Source: DATMXS01 sp050260275
GTDB lineage: Bacteria; Acidobacteriota; Terriglobia; Bryobacterales; Bryobacteraceae
Length of the DNA: 6,215 bases
Assembly: GCA_050260275.1 (NCBI GenBank)
Contig: JBLNBX010000234.1
Location: 1 to 6,215, forward strand
Direction: 5' to 3'
Below, piece by piece: positions 1 through 5,236 of the stretch; the stretch's first letter is position 1, and the number at the start of each line of letters is the position of its first letter. Below the pieces are notes generated by a model that saw only the letters and a program-made list of their open reading frames with translations, was not told where the DNA came from and did not search any database. The position numbers and the translations under genes were made by a program.

Positions 1-1
1 C

Positions 2-682
2 CAGCCCTACTGCCCCACCCCAGTGCTCGATAGGAACTACTTCGTGGTCTGCCATGACCCCGAGCACAAGATCCCAACCTGGGTCGGCTACGCGCTCACC
101 CGGGAAGACCTGGCGGCGGCCGTCGCCGACCGGAAGGAGGGGAGTTTCCGCTTTCGGGCAGACCCGGAACTTCCGCGCGGCCGTCGCGCTGAACCCTCGG
201 ACTACTCCAAGAGCGGAGACGACCAGGATCACATGGGGCCTGCAGCCGACTTCACTCGCAGCGTCGAGGCGATGAAGGCGACGTTTATCCTCTCGAACGC
301 GGTTCCCCAGAAGGGCGGCTTGAACCGGGGCCAGTGGGCCCGGCTTGAGGCTTTCGTTCGCCAGCAGGTGGAGATCCACGGCCAAGCCTGGATCTTCACC
401 GGGCCGGTATTCATAGGCAAGCGGCCATTGAGGACCATTGGCGCGAACCGGGTGGCGGTGCCCACCCACACCTTTAAGGTGATTCTCTGCGTGAGTGATC
501 GGGGCAAGGAGATGTTCGCCTTCCTGATGCCGAACCTCGACAAGGTGAAGAGCGAGCTTGAAGAGCACACCTTCAGCGTAGATCTGATTGAACGCCACAC
601 CGGGCTGGATTTCTTCGACCGTCTTCCGGCGCAGGAGCAGCGGCGGTTGGAGCGGGTGGTCGGAAGGGTTCCGAAGAAATAA
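2..682 (+). CDS. DNA/RNA non-specific endonuclease (NUC1 / EndoG-Serratia nuclease family), 5'-truncated by the window edge
   Basis: The reading frame is open to the left edge, and family-like sequence continues upstream of the first in-frame GTG at 23, so the true start lies outside the window. Numbering from that GTG, the order of motifs is typical of His-Me-finger non-specific nucleases: an LDRNYFVVCHD..PTWVGYALT strand region (2-26), the active-site segment SGDDQDHMGPAADF (64-77) with the expected general-base His70, then LSNAVPQ (90-96), NRGQWARLE (101-109) with the predicted metal-ligand Asn101 and Glu109 eight residues later, ITGPVF-type FTGPVF (125-130), VAVPTHTFKVIL (144-155) and a C-terminal SVDLIERHTGLDFFDRLP (185-202). 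The family cleaves DNA and RNA without sequence preference using one divalent metal, and bacterial members are usually exported; a signal peptide would lie upstream and cannot be seen. The canonical DRGH reads DQDH here (residues 67-70). Family assignment is secure; activity and location are inferred. Confidence 0.88.
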   Translation, partial: QPYCPTPVLDRNYFVVCHDPEHKIPTWVGYALTREDLAAAVADRKEGSFRFRADPELPRGRRAEPSDYSKSGDDQDHMGPAADFTRSVEAMKATFILSNAVPQKGGLNRGQWARLEAFVRQQVEIHGQAWIFTGPVFIGKRPLRTIGANRVAVPTHTFKVILCVSDRGKEMFAFLMPNLDKVKSELEEHTFSVDLIERHTGLDFFDRLPAQEQRRLERVVGRVPKK

Positions 683-1052
683 CGAGGTCCGGCAGGCCGC
701 AGTCTACACGAGCGGCCAGTAAATACCGAAGTACTCGTGGGCCTGGATGTTTCTCAATGCACTCCGGGCCCATGTTCACTCATGAGAACACTTTATATTC
801 CTCAAAGCGCTAATCCAGATAGCATCCCGTTATGGCAGGCCACGTGCTTTCACGCGCATGCACGGTTCTACGCCGACGGTGTTGTGGACTCCGTTCGCGA
901 CCACTGCTGAACTCGATAGCTTGCCCGCAGCGGCAAGCCTGTGGCTTCCGTAATTTCAACAACTACCAATTGAGGGTTAGCATAATGTGTGGGTGAGTCA
1001 GCGGTGGGGTGCCCCCATTAACGGCGTAGAGCCAGAGCCCGACTGCGGAAAT
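683..1052. other. gene-free gap between the endonuclease gene and the tandem motifs
   Basis: No supportable gene is seen on either strand. It looks less GC-rich than the coding parts, especially around 780-830 and 945-1000. Besides the hairpin at 738-772 it holds a perfect 7-bp stem (GCTTGCC at 919-925 with GGCAAGC at 932-938, 6-nt loop) and a short G/C hairpin (TGGGG 1005-1009 with CCCCA 1013-1017). Neither has a T-tract. A 42-codon ORF at 782-910 has no ribosome site and unlike codon use. The gap may be decayed accessory DNA next to the tRNA gene. Confidence 0.5.
738..772 (+). terminator. candidate terminator hairpin after the endonuclease gene
   Basis: A 9-bp GC-rich stem (738-746 with 764-772, one G-T wobble) closes a 17-nt loop, 55 nt after the endonuclease stop. 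No run of T follows, so it is not a classical intrinsic terminator. Its position at the end of the gene is the main argument. Confidence 0.3.
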
Positions 1053-1096
1053 GTGTTACCTATGTCTCAGGAACGAAGTGTTACCCATGTGTCCGG
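1053..1096. repeat. two tandem 19-bp motifs, possible mobile-element end
   Basis: GTGTTACCTATGTCTCAGG (1053-1071) recurs as GTGTTACCCATGTGTCCGG (1078-1096), 16 of 19 identical, spaced 25 bp start to start. The second copy runs into the inverted repeat GTCCGG-A-CCGGAC (1091-1103). Motifs of the TGTTACC-ATGT-TCCGG type are, from memory and unverified, common at or near ends of integrase-type (rve, IS481-like) elements in Acidobacteriota and similar genomes. No transposase gene is in the window, so this would be a solo end or scar. The repeat is plainly visible; its origin is an inference. Confidence 0.5.
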
Positions 1097-1114
1097 ACCG
1101 GACAATGATTTGGC

Positions 1115-1192
1115 TGGTCGGGCCGCCGGGATTTGAACCCGGGACCTCTTGCACCCCAAGCAAGCGCGCTAGCCAGGCTGCGCCACGGCCCG
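1115..1192 (-). tRNA. tRNA-Pro(GGG), CCA encoded
   Basis: Read on the minus strand, 75 nt fold into a full cloverleaf plus encoded CCA (1115-1117). The acceptor stem CGGGCCG (1186-1192) pairs perfectly with CGGCCCG (1119-1125), discriminator A at 1118. C1-G72 is the hallmark of bacterial tRNA-Pro. The D stem is GCGC/GCGC with GG in the loop; the anticodon stem CTTGC/GCAAG closes loop TTGGGGT, giving anticodon GGG (1155-1157); the T arm is CCGGG-TTCAAAT-CCCGG. It decodes CCC/CCU proline codons. No mismatch or truncation is seen, so it should be functional. The tandem motifs lie 18 bp beyond its 3' end, a position often used by integrating elements. Confidence 0.97.
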
Positions 1193-1201
1193 AGAATCTC
1201 T

Positions 1202-1207
1202 ATTCTA
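1202..1207 (-). promoter_or_regulatory. -10 element for tRNA-Pro
   Basis: TAGAAT on the minus strand ends 9 nt before the mature tRNA 5' end, which would give a transcript with only a few leader nucleotides. No good -35 hexamer is seen at 16-18 bp spacing, so the call is tentative. Confidence 0.35.
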
Positions 1208-1432
1208 CCCCATGCCATCGCAACGCGCTGGAACTTCAACCAGTTTCACACGGCGGGGCCGCTCCGCTCGGCGCCTCATGTCCCCGCCCCCCTGCATACA
1301 GGGTGCATGCGCCTGCCAGCTGCGACCGCGTTCCGCGAACTCCCGCCCAGACCAAAGCCGGCTGGCGGCGGTGATCCCCGGACGGCGCGCGAAAGCCCGT
1401 CCAGGCGCCTTCGCGCCACATCCGCTTCGGTC

Positions 1433-1710
1433 AGCCGGACCGAAGGCGAACTGAAGCGGTACGACAATTGATGTGCATCCGACGATCCCGTTGAGTTCGA
1501 GCTCACGACGCGCTCAGTGATATCAGAACGCTTCCCCGCCGCGGACGGCAGGGCCGAAGGGTAACGGGAGTGGCACGATAGTCGATGTGCATCCGGCAGA
1601 CTTGTGGACTTCGAGTTCACGACGCGCTCTACGCGCTATCAGAACGCCTCCGCGCCGCGAATAGCCGAACCGAAGGGCAACTGGAGCAGTACGAGAATCG
1701 ATGTGTATCC
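1433..1710. repeat. degenerate direct repeats, period about 115 bp (two full units and a partial third)
   Basis: Unit A (1433-1546), unit B (1547-1662) and partial unit C (1663-1710) align along their length. Anchor words recur with constant spacing: CCGAAGG at 1440, 1554 and 1670; GATGTGCATCCG at 1470 and 1584, GATGTGTATCC at 1700; TCACGACGCGCTC at 1503 and 1617; TATCAGAACGC at 1521 and 1637. Steps are 114-116 bp. A weaker tail of an earlier unit may lie at 1405-1432 (GCGCCTTCGCGCC, compare 1644-1656). Units are too long and diverged for CRISPR and have no unique spacers. The repeat family is not one I recognise. Confidence 0.75.
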
Positions 1711-1878
1711 AATTCGGTAGTTCTGGAAGTTGCGGAAGCCGGACACTCCCGGCGTCGTGGAGGACGGCGGGTAGTTCCAGGTTGTCGTGTTGGGCGCCGA
1801 CTGCGCCGGTGTGGTTGGAGATCCTGCGCCGAAGAAGGTCGATGACTTCATCTGCTCCCACTCATCGCCCGCCAACAT
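1639..1878 (-). pseudogene. possible gene remnant running into the repeat
   Basis: A 79-codon minus-strand frame starts at 1878. Its first 60 codons or so (1878 to about 1700) have about 78% G or C at third positions and a residue mix rich in W, N, Y, F, S and T (for example NTTTWNYPPSSTTPG, then FRNFQNYRIGYTS), as in exported or surface proteins. The last 20 residues come from repeat unit C. There is a stop four codons upstream of the ATG, no ribosome site, and no family I recognise, so a fragment of a larger protein cut by the repeat is likelier than a whole gene. The overlapping frame at 1523-1861 is less coding-like (roughly 66% GC3). Chance cannot be excluded. Confidence 0.2.
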
Positions 1879-2015
1879 TCGGAGGCATCAGAAAAATATC
1901 GTTCTCGCGGCCATTCCGAGCTTGATTGGTCTCCATCAAGCGGAGCAGCAGAGGCCGAGCGGCTGGCGTGGGAGGACATCGAGCCTTTCAGTCAGTCAGT
2001 CTCTCGAAGCAAAGA

Positions 2016-2063
2016 GAGAATCGGCGTATATCCGAACAGTTCGAGGTGACGGCGCGCTCAGTG
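2016..2063. repeat. displaced partial copy of the 115-bp repeat unit
   Basis: The 26 bp at 2038-2063 match unit A at 1494-1519 at 23 positions, and the preceding GAGAATCGGCGTATATCCGA (2016-2035) matches the GATGTGCATCCG part of the units. The segment between the two parts is about 9 bp shorter than in unit A. It is in the same orientation as the array and about 300 bp beyond its last clear unit, which suggests an insertion or local rearrangement split the array. Confidence 0.6.
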
Positions 2064-2220
2064 CCAGCCCACTTCCGGCTGCTGAAGCGCCTGTCTGAGG
2101 GCACGAAACAAGATATCCGGACCGTCCGCCCAGGCTGCCCCGGTCTCCGTGGGCGCGGCTTGAGGCAGCGAATGCCGGACGCGTGGCCGCTGAGCCGTGA
2201 ATTCGCACTGACGCCAAGTG

Positions 2221-2246
2221 GCGCGCCACACGCTCGAGCAGCGCGC
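2221..2246 (-). terminator. weak hairpin downstream of efp
   Basis: GCGCGC at 2221-2226 can pair with GCGCGC at 2241-2246 over a 14-nt loop, 32 nt after the efp stop. There is no T-tract. It is the only stem near the end of efp, so it is listed at low confidence. Confidence 0.18.
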
Positions 2247-2278
2247 AGATGAGTGTGGCAGCGAACGGTGAGACCGCG

Positions 2279-2839
2279 CTACGCCCGCTCCTGGTATGTC
2301 CCCTCAGCCGTATTTACGCGTATCTTCTCGCCTGCGTTGATGAACGGCGGCACCTGCACGACCAGCCCGGTCTCGAGCTTTGCCGGCTTGGTCACGTTCG
2401 ACACCGTCGCGCCGCGGAGAGCGGGCTCGGTTTCTACAACGGTCAGGTCCACCGTCGGCGGAAGGTCCACGCTAATCGGCTTGCCCTCGTAGAACTCCAC
2501 GGTCACGGCGAGTTGCGGAACAAGGTACTGCACGGCCTCGCCGAGCAGGTCTTTCGTCAGGTGCATCTGCTCGAAAGTCTCCGTGTTCATGAAGTAATAG
2601 TACTCGCCGTCGTCGTACAGGTACTCCATCTGATGCTGTTCGAGCTCAGCGCGCTCCACACGGTCTTCAGAAGCGAACCTGTGCTCGATCATGGACCCGC
2701 TGCGCAGGTTCCGCATCTTTGCCTGCACGAAGCCCCGCAGGTTGCCCGGCGTGCGGTGGAAAACGCTGAACACCGTGTGCAGCTCGTTGTTGTGCTTCAC
2801 CACCATGCCGGGGCGCAATTGGGTTGCCTGAATCAGCAT
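2279..2839 (-). CDS. efp: elongation factor P
   Basis: The product is 186 aa, the normal EF-P length of about 185-190. EF-P binds ribosomes stalled at consecutive prolines, between the P and E sites, and speeds peptide bond formation in the cytoplasm. The three beta-barrel domains are visible: an N-terminal KOW-like domain (1 to about 63, TQLRPGMVVKHNNELHTV), the central OB domain with the signature YLYDDGEYYYFMNTETFEQ (73-91), and a C-terminal OB domain with KPAKLETGLVVQVPPFI and ending GEKIRVNTAEGTYQERA. The frame is open for 47 more codons upstream, but ATG at 2839 is chosen because it gives the family N-terminus and has an AGGAG site at proper spacing. The proline-loop tip is PGNLRG (31-36): Asn33 stands where E. 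coli has the modified Lys34, and Arg35 is two residues on. It is transcribed divergently from guaB. Confidence 0.97.
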   Translation of the reverse strand: MLIQATQLRPGMVVKHNNELHTVFSVFHRTPGNLRGFVQAKMRNLRSGSMIEHRFASEDRVERAELEQHQMEYLYDDGEYYYFMNTETFEQMHLTKDLLGEAVQYLVPQLAVTVEFYEGKPISVDLPPTVDLTVVETEPALRGATVSNVTKPAKLETGLVVQVPPFINAGEKIRVNTAEGTYQERA

Positions 2840-2847
2840 CGAAACAA

Positions 2848-2854
2848 TTCTCCT
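2848..2854 (-). promoter_or_regulatory. ribosome binding site of efp
   Basis: AGGAGAA on the minus strand lies 8 nt before the ATG at 2839. It fixes the start against the longer open frame that reaches back to 2980. Confidence 0.7.
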
Positions 2855-2870
2855 GTTGGGGGTAAGAATC

Positions 2871-2879
2871 ATTTTAACA
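2871..2879 (-). promoter_or_regulatory. extended -10 promoter of efp
   Basis: The minus strand reads TGTTAAAAT, a TGn-extended -10 element, which can act without a strong -35; none is seen at 16-18 bp. Transcription would begin near 2864, leaving a leader of about 25 nt that contains the AGGAG site. Confidence 0.45.
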
Positions 2880-2928
2880 GAGCATGTTCGCGGCAGAGCC
2901 GGGCAGCCCCGGAAGCGCGGCCAAACCA

Positions 2929-2958
2929 TTGCGCGGGAATTTTGCCTTTGCCTATGAT
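2929..2958 (+). promoter_or_regulatory. guaB promoter, possibly giving a leaderless mRNA
   Basis: TTGCGC (2929-2934) and TATGAT (2953-2958) form a -35/-10 pair with an 18-bp spacer. The -10 ends 5 nt before the guaB ATG at 2964, so the transcript would start at or within a few bases of the start codon. No Shine-Dalgarno sequence lies before the ATG, which fits a leaderless message. Confidence 0.45.
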
Positions 2959-2963
2959 TGATT

Positions 2964-4418
2964 ATGGTTGTTGAGAACATCCCCGAAGGCTTGACCTTCG
3001 ACGACGTTCTGCTCGTCCCGGCATATAGTCACATCATTCCCTCTCAGGTGGACACGAGCACGTGCCTGTCACGCGCTATCGGGCTGAACATCCCTATCGT
3101 CAGCGCCGCGATGGACACGGTCACCGAATCGCGTCTCGCCATCGCGCTCGCGCGCGAGGGCGGCGTGGGCATCATTCACCGCAACATGTCCATCGAGCGC
3201 CAGGCTGAGGAGGTGGATCGCGTAAAGCGATCCGAGGCCGGAATGATCGTCGATCCGGTGACTATGGCGCCCGAGCAGAAGATCTACGAAGCGCTCGAGG
3301 TGATGCGGCGCTTTCGCATCTCCGGCGTGCCCGTCACGCGTCAGGGCAAGCTGGTGGGCATCCTGACCAATCGCGACCTCCGCTTCGAGACCAACCTCGA
3401 CCAGCCAATCGAGAACGTCATGACGAAGGAGAACCTCATCACGGTTCCCGTCGGCACGACGCTCGAAGAGGCCGAGCACATGCTGCACAAGCATCGCGTG
3501 GAGAAGCTCCTCGTCGTCGATGACAACTACAATCTGAAGGGCCTCATCACCGTCAAGGACATCCAGAAGAAGCTGAAGTACCCCAATGCCGCCAAAGACG
3601 CCCAGGGCCGCCTGCGCGTCGGAGCGGCGATCGGCGCGGGTAAGGACTTCCTCGAGCGCGCACAGGAACTCGTGCGCCGTAAAGCCGATTTCCTCGCCAT
3701 CGACACTGCGCACGCGCACAGCCGGCGCGTGATGGACGTCGTGAAGGCCGTCAAGGCCGCTCTGCCCGACGCTCAGCTCATCGCCGGCAACGTGGCCACG
3801 TACGAGGGAGCGAAGGCGCTCATCGACCTCGGCGCGGACGCGATCAAGGTGGGCATCGGTCCGGGCTCCATCTGCACCACGCGAGTCGTGTCGGGCGCCG
3901 GCGTCCCACAGATCACCGCCATCATGGAGTGCGCGCGAGCGACGCGCGAAGCGGGCGTGCCGCTCATCGCCGACGGGGGCATCAAGTATTCGGGCGACAT
4001 CACGAAAGCGCTCGCGGCCGGCGCGGATAGCGTCATGATCGGTAGCCTGTTCGCCGGCACCGAGGAGAGTCCCGGCGAGACGATCCTGTACCAGGGCCGC
4101 ACGTTCAAGAGCTATCGCGGCATGGGCTCGCTTGGCGCGATGTCCGCCAACTCCGCCGACCGCTACGCGCAGGAGGGCAACGGCAAGCTGGTGCCCGAGG
4201 GCATCGAAGGGCGCGTACCGTACAAAGGCCCGCTCTCGGAGATGGTGTTCCAGTTAGTGGGTGGCGTGAAATCGGGCATGGGCTACTGCGGCGCTGCGAA
4301 CATCCGCGAGCTGCAGGAGCGCGCCCGCTTTATCCGCGTGACCGCGGCGGGCCTGCGCGAGAGCCACGTCCACGACGTCATCATCACGAAGGAGGCCCCG
4401 AACTACAGGCTGGAATAG
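2964..4418 (+). CDS. guaB: inosine-5'-monophosphate dehydrogenase
   Basis: IMPDH oxidises IMP to XMP with NAD+, the first committed step of GMP synthesis, in the cytoplasm as a tetramer. From the ATG at 2964 the protein is 484 aa, the usual bacterial length. It starts with the family N-terminus EGLTFDDVLLVPAYS (8-22), has the TIM barrel split by a tandem CBS pair (about 95-205, ISGVPVT and GILTNRDLR in the first, VEKLLVVDDNYNLKGLIT in the second), and the active-site loop GIGPGSICTTR (298-307) with catalytic Cys304. Further on are IADGGIKYSGDITKAL (335-350), the flap NSADRY with the Arg400-Tyr401 pair, and GGVKSGMGYCGA (433-444). A TTG two codons earlier (2958) is in frame but falls inside the -10 element, so ATG is preferred. 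No sign of truncation; the CBS module, usually a purine-nucleotide sensor, is intact. A phosphatase gene follows after 10 bp. Confidence 0.97.
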   Translation: MVVENIPEGLTFDDVLLVPAYSHIIPSQVDTSTCLSRAIGLNIPIVSAAMDTVTESRLAIALAREGGVGIIHRNMSIERQAEEVDRVKRSEAGMIVDPVTMAPEQKIYEALEVMRRFRISGVPVTRQGKLVGILTNRDLRFETNLDQPIENVMTKENLITVPVGTTLEEAEHMLHKHRVEKLLVVDDNYNLKGLITVKDIQKKLKYPNAAKDAQGRLRVGAAIGAGKDFLERAQELVRRKADFLAIDTAHAHSRRVMDVVKAVKAALPDAQLIAGNVATYEGAKALIDLGADAIKVGIGPGSICTTRVVSGAGVPQITAIMECARATREAGVPLIADGGIKYSGDITKALAAGADSVMIGSLFAGTEESPGETILYQGRTFKSYRGMGSLGAMSANSADRYAQEGNGKLVPEGIEGRVPYKGPLSEMVFQLVGGVKSGMGYCGAANIRELQERARFIRVTAAGLRESHVHDVIITKEAPNYRLE

Positions 4419-4428
4419 AATCGTCTGC

Positions 4429-5175
4429 ATGGCGCGACTGCTCGCTCTCCTGCTGTTGCCGTTTTGCGCCGCGCCCGCGCAACACGGCTCCGCGCAGGCT
4501 GTCCTATGGGTGCGAACGTCTGCGGAGTACGACGCCGCCGCGCGCCAGGCCTATGCCGCAGCCCGGCGGAGCCTCGAACGCGCCCTGGAAAACCGTTACT
4601 GGACTGCCGCCCTCGAGCAAACCGGCCCCTTTTTCGACCTGCCCCCGGCCGTCATACTGGACCTCGACGAAACTGTGCTTGACAATACGGAGTTCCAGGC
4701 GCGCCTCGCGCGCGAGGGCAAGGCGTACTCCGAGGAGGCATGGTCGGCCTGGGTCGCGGAGCGGCGCGCTGGACTCATCCCCGGAGCGCTCGACTTCCTG
4801 ACAGCAGCCCGGGCCTCCGGCGTCGCCCTGTTCTACGTGAGCAATCGGACCTGCCGCGACGACGATCCCGAGGACGCGACTGCGCGCCTGCTGCGGACGC
4901 TTAACGTGCCCCTGGAGCCTGGCCGGCTCTTGTGCCGCGGCGATTCCGGCGAAAAGGGAGCGCGGCGGGCAGCGGTGGCGCGCACACACCGCATTCTGCT
5001 GCTGATCGGCGACGACCTCAACGATTTCATCTCCGCTCCGCCCGATCTCGCCGGCCGCGATGCGCTCGCGCAAGCCTACGCGCAGTTCTGGGGAGAGCGC
5101 TGGATCGTCCTTCCCAACCCTATGTACGGCTCCTGGGAACGGGCCATTCCGTCCATGACTGAGGCTCTGAAGTAG
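4429..5175 (+). CDS. secreted HAD-family acid phosphatase, class C / subfamily IIIB
   Basis: The 248-aa product begins with an export signal (MARLLALLLLPFCAAPAQ...). Cys13 follows LPF, a poor lipobox, so signal peptidase I cleavage after an Ala at about 17-24 is likelier than lipidation. The HAD motifs are complete: motif I VILDLDETVLDN (75-86) with nucleophile Asp78 and Asp80, motif II VSNR with Ser138, motif III Lys176 in GEKGARR, motif IV GDDLNDF (194-200). The C-terminal NPMYGSWERA (230-239) is a hallmark of the class C group, which includes Haemophilus lipoprotein e(P4). Members hydrolyse phosphomonoesters, often nucleoside monophosphates, outside the cytoplasm. It starts 10 bp after the guaB stop with only a weak ribosome site, suggesting cotranscription and perhaps coupled translation. 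Family is sure; substrate is not known. Confidence 0.92.
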   Translation: MARLLALLLLPFCAAPAQHGSAQAVLWVRTSAEYDAAARQAYAAARRSLERALENRYWTAALEQTGPFFDLPPAVILDLDETVLDNTEFQARLAREGKAYSEEAWSAWVAERRAGLIPGALDFLTAARASGVALFYVSNRTCRDDDPEDATARLLRTLNVPLEPGRLLCRGDSGEKGARRAAVARTHRILLLIGDDLNDFISAPPDLAGRDALAQAYAQFWGERWIVLPNPMYGSWERAIPSMTEALK

Positions 5176-5177
5176 AG

Positions 5178-5229
5178 CCGCCGAGGTCTGCCGGCGCAGG
5201 GAGGTGAGCCGCGAATCGCGGACCGGCGG
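5178..5229. terminator. candidate bidirectional terminator between convergent genes
   Basis: The 61-bp gap between the phosphatase and xseA stops contains an inner stem CCGCG-AAT-CGCGG (5209-5221) and an outer pairing CCGCCG (5178-5183) with CGGCGG (5224-5229). There is no T-run on either side, so intrinsic termination is uncertain. Placement between two converging genes is the main support. Confidence 0.3.
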
Positions 5230-5236
5230 GAGCGCT

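Larger units (their letters stand above)
1208..2278. other. 1.07-kb region between tRNA-Pro and efp without a confident gene
   Basis: All long open frames here are GC-rich chance frames on both strands, without ribosome sites or recognisable domains. What can be supported is a degenerate direct-repeat array (about 1433-1710), a displaced partial unit (2016-2063), a minus-strand stretch of coding-like composition (about 1700-1878), and a few short palindromes including GTGGCGCGCCAC at 2218-2229. In 1208-1400 I see only a 6-bp stem (GGACGG/CCGTCC, about 1379-1402). The whole looks like decayed or rearranged DNA rather than an active locus. Confidence 0.5.

Noticed and set aside
23..25. GTG as the start of the endonuclease gene
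   Set aside because: The frame is open to the window edge and family-like residues (PYCPTP) continue upstream; the start is probably outside the window.
782..910. 42-codon plus-strand ORF starting MRTLYIPQSANPDS
   Set aside because: No ribosome site, third-position GC well below that of the real genes here, and no recognisable family.
1051..1374. 107-codon plus-strand ORF over the tandem motifs and tRNA
   Set aside because: It reads through an intact antisense tRNA gene; its PGFEPGTSC stretch is the usual false translation opposite a T arm.
1433..1710. CRISPR array
   Set aside because: Units of about 115 bp are similar along their whole length and diverged; there are no short identical repeats with unique spacers and no cas genes.
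1988..2001. Short CAGT tandem (three copies)
   Set aside because: Too short to be distinguished from chance.
2218..2229. Perfect palindrome GTGGCGCGCCAC
   Set aside because: Short and without a second copy or a nearby regulated promoter; likely chance in GC-rich DNA.
1926..2252. 108-codon plus-strand ORF
   Set aside because: Arg-rich, no ribosome site, includes the displaced repeat copy, and no known domain.
2958..2960. TTG as the start of guaB
   Set aside because: It overlaps the likely -10 element and lacks a ribosome site; the ATG six bases on gives the usual protein N-terminus.
2840..2963. Riboswitch or attenuator upstream of guaB or efp
   Set aside because: The shared gap is only 124 bp and the predicted leaders are about 25 nt or none, leaving no room for an aptamer.
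2249..2974. 241-codon plus-strand ORF opposite efp
   Set aside because: It is the antisense reading of efp, with His/Leu/Arg-rich low-quality sequence.
2840..2980. 47-codon N-terminal extension of EF-P
   Set aside because: It would run through the promoter region and into guaB, and the residues are not EF-P-like; AGGAG precedes the ATG at 2839.
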